A stretch of DNA of 53,122 nt from NCBI GenBank assembly GCA_013349285.1, contig DUZU01000022.1, positions 1-53,122 of the forward strand, read 5' to 3'. Shown piece by piece: positions 1-7,820 of this stretch. Each line of letters opens with the position of its first letter. The first letter of the stretch is position 1. The notes under the pieces are model-generated. The model searched no databases. It saw nothing but the letters and a program-made list of their open reading frames with translations, and was not told the origin of the DNA. This DNA comes from Deltaproteobacteria bacterium. Lineage in GTDB: Bacteria; Desulfobacterota; Desulfobulbia; Desulfobulbales; Desulfurivibrionaceae. A program made the position numbers and the translations under genes.

Positions 1-118
1 GACCGATGGTGAAGTTTTTATCAAGGGCCATAACATCTTTAATTCCAGCCAATATGCAGATTACCAGAACCCCAACCCGGATCGCTGGGTGGAGGCCGGG
101 ATAAAACTAAGATTCTGA
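1..118 (+). CDS. TonB-dependent outer membrane receptor, C-terminal fragment
   Basis: The window opens inside this gene. Reading frame 2 gives 38 codons before the TGA at 116-118. The visible tail contains NIFNSSQYADY, then NPDRW and finally VEAGIKLRF. This is the usual ending of a TonB-dependent receptor beta-barrel: an N-[IL]-F/Y-N turn followed by a last strand ending in phenylalanine, the residue recognised by the BAM complex. The family imports siderophores, cobalamin, metals or other ligands across the outer membrane. The substrate cannot be told from this fragment. The start and plug domain lie upstream of the window. Confidence 0.75.
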   Translation, partial: TDGEVFIKGHNIFNSSQYADYQNPNPDRWVEAGIKLRF

Positions 119-119
119 T

Positions 120-149
120 TTGACATCCTAAAAAATTTCCTGCTAAACT
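120..149 (+). promoter_or_regulatory. Putative promoter of the peptide-maturase cassette
   Basis: A perfect TTGACA (120-125) begins two bases after the receptor stop codon. It is followed 18 bases later by TAAACT (144-149), preceded by TG (141-142) as in an extended -10. The peptide start lies 38 bases downstream. The -10 is weak, so this is a prediction. Confidence 0.45.
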
Positions 150-186
150 GATCCTAACCGATTAATTTTATCCAGGGAGGTAAATA

Positions 187-282
187 ATGAAAAAACTGCA
201 GGTGATCAACAAAGGCAAGAACCTTAAAGAAGTGGCCGCTGCCATAACCTGCTGCGCAGGCAAGCCAAGTAATGACAAATAA
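187..282 (+). CDS. Putative RiPP precursor peptide (31 aa, Cys-Cys core)
   Basis: This small ORF has a strong GGGAGG ribosome site (175-180) six bases before its ATG. It encodes 31 residues. A basic, amphipathic N-terminal part (MKKLQVINKGKNLKEVAAA) is followed by a short C-terminal part with adjacent cysteines (ITCCAGKPSNDK). It sits 61 bases upstream of a SPASM radical SAM enzyme, on the same strand. Very short Cys-containing peptides next to such enzymes are typical RiPP precursors. The arrangement resembles the geopeptide type known from Geobacter relatives. The leader/core division and the modification, perhaps a thioether cross-link at Cys22 or Cys23, are inferences. I have seen no homolog to confirm the peptide. 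Confidence 0.7.
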   Translation: MKKLQVINKGKNLKEVAAAITCCAGKPSNDK

Positions 283-306
283 ACTATAAAAATCAAGTCA
301 ACCTTT

Positions 307-334
307 AAAGAGAGCTTCGGCTCTCTTTTTTTTT
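307..334 (+). terminator. Intrinsic terminator/attenuator between peptide and maturase
   Basis: AAAGAGAGC (307-315), a TTCG tetraloop and GCTCTCTTT (320-328) form a 9-bp stem that runs directly into a T tract ending at 334. The maturase ribosome site AGGAG (335-339) follows at once. Its position suggests partial termination, giving much peptide mRNA and less maturase mRNA. Confidence 0.8.
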
Positions 335-343
335 AGGAGTTTT

Positions 344-1654
344 ATGCAACTCACCCCATATCTGCTCAGCAGCAGAGCGGCCGCACACCCCGAAAAAGTT
401 TTACTTTTTGCCTCAAGAACCGGGGCTCTGGTTCTGCTTGATGATGACGATTTTCAGGCCATAAGCAAGGGAGAGATCCCGGCAGAGTTTCGTGTACCTT
501 TAACCGAAATGGGCTTTCTGGTTGAAGATGAGGATAATGAGCGCAAAGAGATCCAAAACTACCTCAACGAGATCAATAGCCTGAACCCCAACCTCAAGCT
601 CGATATCGTCCTGGGTATGGAATGCAACTTTGCCTGCCGCTACTGTTTTGAAGGAGAGCAGAAGGGCAAAAAGAGCATGAGTGATGCCACCGAGGCCAAG
701 ATAATCGATTTTATCAAGACCAGGTTCGGGCCGGAAAAGAAAAAGCTTAAAATCGCCTTTTACGGCGGCGAGCCCCTGCTCTATAAAAAGAGAATTATCT
801 CCATTGCCGAACAACTAAAACCCTGGATTGAGTCCAGGGGAGGGGAGTTTGAGTTTACCCTGGTATCAAACGGCTCCCTGCTCACCGCCAAAACCGTGGC
901 GCAGCTTAACCCTTTGGGCCTTGACGGGGTAAAGGTGACCGTCGACGGACCGCCGGCCAATCACAACCATTTCCGCCCCTTTAAAAACGGGGAACCGAGC
1001 TTTGAGATAATCGCTAAAAACTTGAAAGAGGTCTGCACCCTCACCAAGATAAGGCTGGGTGGCAACTACACCAGTGAAAATTTCCATGAGTTTCCCACTG
1101 TTCTCGACTTGCTGAAAGATAAAGGCATTACCCCGGACAGGATCGATGTGGTCAACTTCAACATCGTAATCCAGGTCAAGGACAAGATCACCAACAACCA
1201 GTACCATGGCGGCTGCTGCACGGTGAACGAGCCCTGGGTAAAGGAGGCGGCCCTGCATATCCGCGAAGAGGTTTATAAACGCGACTTCACCATCCCGGAA
1301 ATCGGCCCCATGCCCTGCGCGGTGGAGGTGGATGACGCCTTTACCATCAACTACGACGGCAGCCTCTATAAATGCATCACCTGGATCGGGCACGAGCAGT
1401 TCAAGCTCGGCGATGTGGAGAAGGGGGTTGATCCGACCAACCTGAAAAACCACCATGTGGGCCACTGGCAGCGTGAAGAAAAATGCAAAACATGCGAATA
1501 CCTGCCGCTCTGCTTCGGGGGCTGCCGCTTCATGGCCTATCAACGGGACGGCCACATGGCCAAGGTCGATTGCCAGAAGCCTTTCTTAGACGCCACCCTC
1601 AAGGAGATGCTGCTGCAGGATCTCAAATACCGCACCGGCCGGCCCGGCGACTGA
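344..1654 (+). CDS. SPASM-domain radical SAM peptide maturase (geopeptide-like)
   Basis: A 436-residue cytoplasmic radical SAM enzyme that probably modifies the 31-aa peptide encoded just upstream. The first ~80 residues form the N-terminal extension usual in peptide maturases and may bind the leader. The SAM-binding cluster motif CNFACRYC (C-x3-C-x2-C) lies near residue 95, followed by FYGGEP, the GGE loop that holds SAM. The C-terminal third has the SPASM cysteines: CAVEV, CITW, then CKTCEYLPLCFGGC and DCQKPF, enough for two auxiliary 4Fe-4S clusters. The ATG is set by AGGAG four bases upstream. Overall it looks like the putative geopeptide radical SAM maturase family, but the family name is from memory. 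The chemistry (thioether or carbon-carbon cross-link, or another change) cannot be read from sequence. Confidence 0.85.
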   Translation: MQLTPYLLSSRAAAHPEKVLLFASRTGALVLLDDDDFQAISKGEIPAEFRVPLTEMGFLVEDEDNERKEIQNYLNEINSLNPNLKLDIVLGMECNFACRYCFEGEQKGKKSMSDATEAKIIDFIKTRFGPEKKKLKIAFYGGEPLLYKKRIISIAEQLKPWIESRGGEFEFTLVSNGSLLTAKTVAQLNPLGLDGVKVTVDGPPANHNHFRPFKNGEPSFEIIAKNLKEVCTLTKIRLGGNYTSENFHEFPTVLDLLKDKGITPDRIDVVNFNIVIQVKDKITNNQYHGGCCTVNEPWVKEAALHIREEVYKRDFTIPEIGPMPCAVEVDDAFTINYDGSLYKCITWIGHEQFKLGDVEKGVDPTNLKNHHVGHWQREEKCKTCEYLPLCFGGCRFMAYQRDGHMAKVDCQKPFLDATLKEMLLQDLKYRTGRPGD

Positions 1655-1782
1655 TCCGTTAATCCTGCAACACCTCCACCACCCTTTATTGAGTTACCAC
1701 CAATAACAACTTACGCATAAACCCAATCTCATACCAAGCTACCGTATCGTGCTGTTTTGGATTTTTTAGGGTGGGAGATAAT

Positions 1783-2271
1783 TTATTCGCTAAATAAATT
1801 AGTCGCGTCACGCTGTCTGATCGCTTCATAAAGAACAATCCCTGCGCTCATCGCCAGGTTGATGCTGCGGATATTGGGATTGGGCATGGGGATGGTGGCG
1901 CAACGGTCCCCATAGTGGGCGATAATCTCCTCATCCAGCCCCTTGGTTTCCTTGCCGAAGATCAGAAAATCACCGGGGTTATAACGCACCTCGGTATAAA
2001 GCCGGTCAACCTTGGTGGTGAAGAAGTAAAGCCTAAGCTCATCCTGGGCCGCCAGAAACTCTTCAAAGCTGTCCCAGTACCGAATATCGACAAACTGCCA
2101 GTAATCAAGACCGGCTCGTTTCAGATGCTTGTCATCGGTGGAAAACCCCAATGGCCTGACCAGGTGAAGCACGGTATTGGTGGCGCCGCAAAGCCTGGCG
2201 ATACTGCCGGTATTGGGCGGGATCTCCGGCTCGACGAGCACGATATTGAATGGGGCGGCAGGGGAGGGCAT
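1783..2271 (-). CDS. trmL: tRNA (cytidine/uridine-34 2'-O)-methyltransferase TrmL
   Basis: A 162-residue SPOUT methyltransferase of normal length for TrmL. It methylates the 2'-O of the wobble nucleotide 34 in leucine tRNAs, using SAM, in the cytoplasm. Family marks visible are the N-terminal NIVLVEPEIPPNTGSIARLC, the central FGKETKGL and the C-terminal knot segment IPMPNPNIRSINLAMSAGIVLYE, which forms the SAM-binding trefoil. The gene lies 20 bases downstream of the M23 peptidase gene on the same strand and may be co-transcribed with it. It meets the maturase gene tail to tail, and no clear terminator is visible in the 128-base gap. Confidence 0.93.
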   Translation of the reverse strand: MPSPAAPFNIVLVEPEIPPNTGSIARLCGATNTVLHLVRPLGFSTDDKHLKRAGLDYWQFVDIRYWDSFEEFLAAQDELRLYFFTTKVDRLYTEVRYNPGDFLIFGKETKGLDEEIIAHYGDRCATIPMPNPNIRSINLAMSAGIVLYEAIRQRDATNLFSE

Positions 2272-2291
2272 CTAAAAAAGATCCGTAAGAA

Positions 2292-3740
2292 CTAGAGCAT
2301 GGAGATTCTGGTTTCCGGGGTCACCAGAATATTCTTGACCAGGATAACCTTGGGATCATCCAGGCTCTGGGCCAAGTCACTAAGGCCTGCGGCATAGAGC
2401 CGGAAACGCTTCAACTCATTGCCGGCAAGCACGGAGCGGGGTTTGAATTTAAGAGCAAATGGATTTTTAAAAACATTGTTATGGGATATCCGGTAGTCGA
2501 GGTGAGGGCCGGTGGAAAGACCGGTGGAGCCGACATAGCCGATGATCTGTTTCTGCCGGACCCGGGCGCCTGCGGTCAGCCCCTTGCTGAATCTGGAGAG
2601 ATGCCCGTAATAGGTGCGGTAACCGCTGCCGTGGTCGAGAATAACCTGCTTGCCGAAGCCTCCTTTCCAGCCGACATAATTGACCTTGCCGTCAGCCGCC
2701 GCCATAATCGGCGTACCCACCGGCGCGGCAAGATCGACCCCGAGATGGGGCCGCACGGTTTTCAGGACCGGATGCAGCCTGCGGGATGAAAACCTGGAGG
2801 AAATCCGGCCCATGGGCACCGGCGACTTGATAAAAGAGGCGCCCAGTTCATGGCCGTTGCTGTCGAAATAAGATCCGTACTGACTGTCGCTCTCATAATA
2901 AACCCCCTCAAGCAGGCCGTTTTCACGGCTGTCGAACCGGGCGACCAAAATGTTGCCGTAGCCGACAAACTCACCGTTCTTGAAATATTTTTCAAAAACG
3001 AGCTCAAAGGAATCGCCCTCCCTGGTCTCGGTATTGAAATCGATTTTGGAGGCGAAAATATCGGCAAAGGAATAAAGCAGCTTGGGGTCTTCGTTATAGG
3101 GCATAAAGGCGGCAAACAACGAAGAGTTGATGGTACCGGCGATCTTGATGGTTTTCACCTCAAGGGAAATCGCCTTTTTTTGGGCGAAATAGGTGCCGTC
3201 ATCATTTCGTTCGATGGCATGAACCGTTAACGGATCAGACTCATAAAGACACTCGACCAAGCTGCCGTTGTCATCAATGGTAACCGAAAATTGATCATGG
3301 GGCCTGAGATCTCTGAAATCAAGCAGCCCCTTGAAATTTCTGATAACCTCCAACCGCACTTCATCACTAACCCCGGCCCGCTTAAATGAACTGCTCAGGG
3401 TTTCACCACGTTTAAGCTCACCCTGAATTTTCAAAAGATTAACGATCGGCTTCTCAGGGATCTGCTGCACAAAGGAATTATCAGGGGGCAGGGCGGCAAT
3501 GGCGCTATTACTGGTGGATAGCCGAGGATCGCCGAGCGTATAAAAAAAGATGGCGGTTATTACACTAAAAAAAACTGCAACAGTAAGAAAATGCGAGGTG
3601 TTGATAAAGGTAACAAATTGGGTCCTAATACTTTTTGTCCAAAAAAACAAAAAGTTGGACCATGAACCGGCCGGCGGCCTGATCACCGAAACCAAGAGAG
3701 GATGTGATATGATTTTCTTAATGATTTCAAATAATTTCAT
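2292..3740 (-). CDS. Membrane-anchored M23 peptidase (MepM/OapA-like)
   Basis: A cell-wall endopeptidase of about 482 residues with an N-terminal membrane anchor (FLTVAVFFSVITAIFF, around residues 50-70). An OapA/LysM-like region follows (LKRGETLSSSFKRAGV and DQFSVTIDDNG), then a C-terminal LytM domain. Zinc-site residues are HLGVDLAAPVGTP (H-x3-D), and YYGHLSRF carries the catalytic histidine. The usual HxH motif reads GPHLDYRI, so the second histidine is replaced by aspartate. Peptidases of this family cut peptidoglycan cross-links during growth. An upstream TTG at 3755 in the same frame is possible, but neither start has a good ribosome site. I chose the ATG at 3740. Confidence 0.85.
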   Translation of the reverse strand: MKLFEIIKKIISHPLLVSVIRPPAGSWSNFLFFWTKSIRTQFVTFINTSHFLTVAVFFSVITAIFFYTLGDPRLSTSNSAIAALPPDNSFVQQIPEKPIVNLLKIQGELKRGETLSSSFKRAGVSDEVRLEVIRNFKGLLDFRDLRPHDQFSVTIDDNGSLVECLYESDPLTVHAIERNDDGTYFAQKKAISLEVKTIKIAGTINSSLFAAFMPYNEDPKLLYSFADIFASKIDFNTETREGDSFELVFEKYFKNGEFVGYGNILVARFDSRENGLLEGVYYESDSQYGSYFDSNGHELGASFIKSPVPMGRISSRFSSRRLHPVLKTVRPHLGVDLAAPVGTPIMAAADGKVNYVGWKGGFGKQVILDHGSGYRTYYGHLSRFSKGLTAGARVRQKQIIGYVGSTGLSTGPHLDYRISHNNVFKNPFALKFKPRSVLAGNELKRFRLYAAGLSDLAQSLDDPKVILVKNILVTPETRISML

Positions 3741-3923
3741 TGTTGAGCAAATCAACTTACAGTTATGGTCATTTGTTATTTAACTAAATATTTACTTCTT
3801 CTATCAAAATCATGAGATTATTACAAGTTTCTTTTACCCTGACTTGTCGGCCTGAAATCATTTTCCATAAACAATTTCGGATGCGGCCGGGCCTGGGTAA
3901 ACAATTACTCGCATTATGCCCTT

Positions 3924-3953
3924 CTTTATCATTAGATTATAATCTTGATAAAG
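3924..3953. repeat. 30-bp AT-rich near-perfect palindrome
   Basis: CTTTATCA (3924-3931), TT, AGATTA, TAATCT and TGATAAAG (3946-3953): two 14-base arms with a 2-base bulge and no loop. It could be an operator for a dimeric regulator in the spacer upstream of lysC. No regulator is assigned. Confidence 0.5.
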
Positions 3954-4079
3954 ATTGACCACCTTGCCTGCTGCATCTAGTGGCCAAGGCAAACTTTGCA
4001 GCATGATGGTTTAACCACGAAGCCCACGAATCGGCAATAAAATTAATAACCATGTTATATTACTGTGTTATCAGTATCG

Positions 4080-4137
4080 GCCTGGCCTGGGCCTTAAACT
4101 TGGCGCTAGTCAAAAAAAACTTTAGCCCAAACCAGGC
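4080..4137. repeat. Imperfect 58-base hairpin in the lysC upstream spacer
   Basis: GCCTGG (4080-4085), TGGGC (4088-4092) and TAAA (4095-4098) pair in register with TTTA, GCCCA and CCAGGC (4121-4137). Small internal loops interrupt the stem and the apical loop is 22 bases. It may be a structured RNA or a regulatory hairpin. No known family is recognised. Confidence 0.35.
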
Positions 4138-4375
4138 TACGGACAAGATTGGCGTGATAAGCTCTTGCTGGAATAAGAAAAAAACACAGAGTTATCCTGA
4201 AAAAAATGTAGTTCTTCTCGAAGATTCCTGTTAAATTTTATTTTTAATTTGCACCCACAACTTACTTTAATTGCATTGATTCCGGTCTCAATCAATCTGA
4301 TTCCGGATATTTTTTATTAAACCCCTGCCCATTTTTTTTATTAAGGGCGAAGTTTTAACGGAGCAACAGGAACCA

Positions 4376-5599
4376 ATGGCTTTAATAGTTCAAAAATTCG
4401 GCGGGACCTCTGTCGGTAACCCGCAAAAGATCAAAGCGGTTGCCGAGCGGGTCTTGAGCTACAGTCGCCAGGGCCACCAGATGGTTGTTGTTTTGTCGGC
4501 CATGAGCGGCGAAACCAACCGTTTTGTTGATCTGGCTCATCAGATGCAGGTTCTGCCCGATCCCCGGGAAATGGATGTCCTGCTGTCCAGCGGTGAACAG
4601 GTAACCGTCTCTCTTTTTGCCATGGCCGTAAAAGAGGCTGGCTTTGATGCTATTTCCATGTTGGGCGATCAGGTGAAAATAGTCACCGACAACATGCACA
4701 CCAGGGCCAGGATCAAACATATCGACAGCGATGGGATCAAAAAAGAGCTTGATGCCGGCAAGATTGTGGTGGTGGCCGGTTTTCAGGGCGTAACCGAGTC
4801 CGGCGACATCACTACCCTCGGCCGCGGCGGTTCCGACACCACGGCCGTGGCCCTGGCCGCCGCCCTCAAGGCCGACCAGTGCGAGATCTTCACCGATGTG
4901 GAAGGGGTTTACACCACTGATCCCAACATGTGCGCCACCGCCAAAAAGATCGACAAAATAACCTATGATGAAATGCTTGAGCTGGCGAGCCTCGGGGCCA
5001 AGGTCCTCGATATCCGTTCGGTCAGCTTTGCCAAAAGATATAATGTTCCACTCCATGTCCGTTCTACTTTTACCGATACAGAAGGAACATGGGTGGTTGA
5101 GGAGGATAAATCAATGGAATCAAACCCCGTATCAGGCGTTACCTATAACAAAAACGAGGCCCGGATCACCATCAGCAAGGTGCCTGATACCCCGGGCATG
5201 GCCACCAAGATTTTCAACCCTATTTCCGAACAGGGAATTGTGGTGGACATGATCATCCAGAACACCAGGGACGGCGAGTTGACCGACATGACCTTTACCG
5301 TGCCCCGCACCGATTACACCAAAACCATGAGCATCATGGAGAAGGTGGCCAAGGAAATCGGCGCCGAAGGGGTAACCGGCTCAAAGAATATTGTTAAGGT
5401 TTCCATTGTCGGCGTCGGCATGCGTAATCACACCGGCATCGCATCCACCATGTTCAAGGTACTGTCCGACGAAGGCATCAACATTTTAATGATCAGCACT
5501 TCGGAGATAAAGGTTTCCTGCGTTATTGATGAAAAATACACGGAACTTGCGGTCCGGGCTCTGCACAGCGCCTTCGGCCTTGACCAGGAAAAAGCTTAA
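4376..5599 (+). CDS. lysC: Aspartate kinase
   Basis: A 407-residue monofunctional aspartokinase. It phosphorylates aspartate with ATP, the first step towards lysine, threonine, methionine and diaminopimelate. The N-terminal kinase domain starts with the signature VQKFGGTSVGNPQKI and includes TTLGRGGSDTTAVALAAAL and FTDVEGVYTTDPN. The C-terminal ~150 residues hold two ACT domains (RITISKVPDTPGMA and KVSIVGVGMRNHTGIA), which normally give feedback control by lysine and/or threonine. Length fits the short LysC type. The ATG is preceded by CAGGAA. The gene is followed 59 bases later by cimA, so two branches of the aspartate/isoleucine family are paired here. Confidence 0.96.
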   Translation: MALIVQKFGGTSVGNPQKIKAVAERVLSYSRQGHQMVVVLSAMSGETNRFVDLAHQMQVLPDPREMDVLLSSGEQVTVSLFAMAVKEAGFDAISMLGDQVKIVTDNMHTRARIKHIDSDGIKKELDAGKIVVVAGFQGVTESGDITTLGRGGSDTTAVALAAALKADQCEIFTDVEGVYTTDPNMCATAKKIDKITYDEMLELASLGAKVLDIRSVSFAKRYNVPLHVRSTFTDTEGTWVVEEDKSMESNPVSGVTYNKNEARITISKVPDTPGMATKIFNPISEQGIVVDMIIQNTRDGELTDMTFTVPRTDYTKTMSIMEKVAKEIGAEGVTGSKNIVKVSIVGVGMRNHTGIASTMFKVLSDEGINILMISTSEIKVSCVIDEKYTELAVRALHSAFGLDQEKA

Positions 5600-5614
5600 A
5601 ACGACAATTAACGA

Positions 5615-5639
5615 GGAGTCGGGCTAACTAACCGGCTCC
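5615..5639 (+). other. Hairpin in the lysC-cimA spacer
   Basis: GGAGTCGG (5615-5622) pairs with CCGGCTCC (5632-5639) through one G-U pair around a 9-base loop. No T tract follows, so it is not a typical terminator. It may stabilise the transcript or tune coupling between lysC and cimA. Confidence 0.35.
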
Positions 5640-5658
5640 CGTTCCCATAGAGAAAAAA

Positions 5659-7248
5659 ATGGCAAACAAAGTTGTTATCTACGATACAACGCTGCGTGAC
5701 GGAACCCAGGCTGAAAACTTCAACCTGTCGGTTGAGGATAAACTAAGGATCACCCTCAAGCTCGACGAGCTGGGGATCGACTTTATCGAAGGCGGCTGGC
5801 CCGGTTCCAACCCCAAGGATGTCGAGTATTTTAAAGAGATCAAGAATTATGATCTCAAGCATACTAAAATCTCGGCCTTCGGCAGCACCAGGATGTTCAG
5901 TAACCCGGTCGATCAGGATCCCAACCTGCAAGCCCTGATTGCCGCGGACACCCAGGCGATTACCATCTTCGGCAAGACCTGGGATATTCACGTCCGGGAC
6001 GCGCTGCGGATCGAGCTTGAGGACAACCTGCTGATCATCGAGGAATCACTGGCCTACCTGCGGCCCCATGTCGAATATCTTTTTTATGATGCCGAGCATT
6101 TTTTCGACGGCTACAAGGCCAACCGGGAATATGCCTTTAAGACTATTGACCGCGCCGTCAAAGGCGGGGCCGACTGCCTGGTGCTGTGCGACACCAACGG
6201 CGGCACCTTGCCCACCGAGATCCCGGCCATTATCGAGGATCTGAAAAAGCATCTGGCCGCCCAGGGAACTTCCATCGAGATCGGCATCCATGCCCATAAC
6301 GACTCCGAATCGGCGGTAGCCAATTCCCTTATTGCCATCTCCATGGGGGCAACCCAGGTCCAAGGCACAACCAACGGCTTTGGCGAACGTTGCGGCAATG
6401 CCAATCTCACCTCGATCATCCCGGCCCTGACTCTGAAAATGGGCTATGAATCCAATGCCGGCCATAACCTGACCAAGCTCACCGAGGTGTCCCGCTTTGT
6501 CACCGAACTGGCCAACCTGCCCCATAACAAGTATCAACCCTATGTAGGGATGAGCGCTTTTGCCCACAAGGGCGGCATCCATGTCAGCGCGGTACAGCGC
6601 AATCCGCTCACCTACGAACATATTATGCCGGAAAAGGTGGGCAACAACCGCCGGGTGCTGATCTCCGACTTGTCCGGCAAAAGCAACGTGCTGCACAAGG
6701 CCAAGAAATTCGGCATGGATCTCGACAGCAAGGATCCGATTGTCAGCTCGATTGTTAAGGAGCTCAAGGAACTCGAGAATCAGGGCTTTCAGTATGAAGG
6801 AGCCGAGGCCTCTTTCGAACTCTTGATGCGAAAGGCCATGGGCACCAAGAAGCATTACTTCGACCTCCATGGTTTCCGGGTAATCAGCCAGAAAGATCTC
6901 GACGGCGTCATCCGTGAGGAGGCCACCATCCGCCTGGCCGTGGGGGGCGAAGAGGTCCACACCGCCGCCTTGGGCAACGGACCGGTCAATGCCCTGGACA
7001 AGGCGCTGCGCAAGGCCCTGACCAGATTTTATCCGGCCTTGCATGAGATAGAGCTGGAAGATTACAAGGTACGGGTGCTGGCCAGCGAACATGGCACCGG
7101 CGCCATGGTACGGGTTTTGATCGAATCCCGTGACCCAAATGCCCGCTGGGGCACGGTCGGGGTCTCCCATGACATTATCGAGGCAAGCTGGCAGGCCCTG
7201 GTCGACAGCATCACCTACAAGCTCATGATGGATGAAAAACGAAAATAA
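5659..7248 (+). CDS. cimA: (R)-citramalate synthase CimA
   Basis: A 529-residue enzyme of the isopropylmalate/homocitrate synthase family. It condenses acetyl-CoA and pyruvate to (R)-citramalate, the threonine-independent entry to isoleucine. This suits an organism that makes acetyl-CoA directly. The HMGL-like TIM barrel opens with [15 protein letters not shown] and carries the metal site [15 protein letters not shown] and the glycine-rich [15 protein letters not shown]. The C-terminal regulatory LeuA dimer domain is present ([20 protein letters not shown]). The long citramalate-type sequence, with [12 protein letters not shown], separates it from LeuA. The ribosome site is poor (GAGAAAAAA), so coupling to lysC is likely. 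The end overlaps the next gene by 17 bases. Confidence 0.93.
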   Translation: MANKVVIYDTTLRDGTQAENFNLSVEDKLRITLKLDELGIDFIEGGWPGSNPKDVEYFKEIKNYDLKHTKISAFGSTRMFSNPVDQDPNLQALIAADTQAITIFGKTWDIHVRDALRIELEDNLLIIEESLAYLRPHVEYLFYDAEHFFDGYKANREYAFKTIDRAVKGGADCLVLCDTNGGTLPTEIPAIIEDLKKHLAAQGTSIEIGIHAHNDSESAVANSLIAISMGATQVQGTTNGFGERCGNANLTSIIPALTLKMGYESNAGHNLTKLTEVSRFVTELANLPHNKYQPYVGMSAFAHKGGIHVSAVQRNPLTYEHIMPEKVGNNRRVLISDLSGKSNVLHKAKKFGMDLDSKDPIVSSIVKELKELENQGFQYEGAEASFELLMRKAMGTKKHYFDLHGFRVISQKDLDGVIREEATIRLAVGGEEVHTAALGNGPVNALDKALRKALTRFYPALHEIELEDYKVRVLASEHGTGAMVRVLIESRDPNARWGTVGVSHDIIEASWQALVDSITYKLMMDEKRK

Positions 7249-7795
7249 ACAGCTCCGGGCTTACCGGGATTGCCGACCGGCAGTCCTGTTAAGCCTGGCG
7301 GTGCTGCTCCTGGCCGCATCCGCAACCCCTTATCTTATCCGCCGACTGCCCCAACTCTTCCACCCGGCCCCGGCGGCCACCCTTATCCAACTGACAGCTC
7401 CCGGCCATCCAACCGGGCTCTATAAAATTGAGCCGACAACAACCATGGCCGATCTCTACCGCCTGGCCGGGGTCAGACCGCCGACCGACTCGGGCTATGA
7501 CCGGGATCAACCGGTAGCCGGCTATGGGGCGATCATTCTGAAAAACGATGAATTACCGCTGGTCGAGGGGACGCCGCCGAACCTGGCCCCCCTGGTCTTT
7601 CAACCGATTGACCTCAATCGGGCAACTTTCGCCCAGCTGACCAGCATCAACGGCATCGGCGCCACCCTGGCCGGGCGGATCATCCGGTACCGGCAAAGCC
7701 ATGGCCCTTTCCATACAACAAACGAACTGCTGGCAATTAAGGGGATCGGCCCGCAAACGCTGCAGAAAATAGCGCCCCAGTTAGCCCTGCGCTGA
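7232..7795 (+). CDS. ComEA-like helix-hairpin-helix protein
   Basis: A 187-residue protein with an N-terminal membrane anchor or signal segment ([19 protein letters not shown], residues ~17-35). A middle segment resembles a SLBB-like fold, and a C-terminal pair of helix-hairpin-helix motifs ([25 protein letters not shown] and [16 protein letters not shown]) is the ComEA DNA-binding domain. ComEA proteins bind incoming double-stranded DNA outside the inner membrane during natural transformation, though many short homologs are uncharacterised. The start lies inside the last codons of cimA, so translation is probably coupled. No other competence gene is adjacent, which makes a general DNA-binding role equally possible. 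Confidence 0.8.
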   Translation: MKNENKQLRAYRDCRPAVLLSLAVLLLAASATPYLIRRLPQLFHPAPAATLIQLTAPGHPTGLYKIEPTTTMADLYRLAGVRPPTDSGYDRDQPVAGYGAIILKNDELPLVEGTPPNLAPLVFQPIDLNRATFAQLTSINGIGATLAGRIIRYRQSHGPFHTTNELLAIKGIGPQTLQKIAPQLALR

Positions 7796-7820
7796 ACCGG
7801 CAACAACAGGCCTGAACCGC

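Larger units (their letters stand above)
3741..4375. other. Long spacer between the M23 peptidase gene and lysC
   Basis: This AT-rich, divergent spacer must hold the promoters of both flanking genes. I see two inverted repeats, at 3924-3953 and 4080-4137, listed separately. A 60-codon ORF at 4052-4234 lacks a ribosome site and recognisable features, and I do not call it a gene. I could not match a lysine riboswitch or T-box. Confidence 0.6.

Noticed and set aside
3964-4003. Pseudoknot-like paired arms (TTGCCT/AGGCAA and TGCTGCA/TGCAGCA)
   Set aside because: The loops do not fit a classical pseudoknot and short arms like these arise easily by chance.
4052-4234. 60-codon ORF in the lysC upstream spacer
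   Set aside because: No ribosome site, no recognisable feature, and it overlaps an RNA-like hairpin.
3741-4375. Lysine riboswitch or T-box upstream of lysC
   Set aside because: I could not find the conserved cores of either element. The visible hairpins do not fit their layouts.
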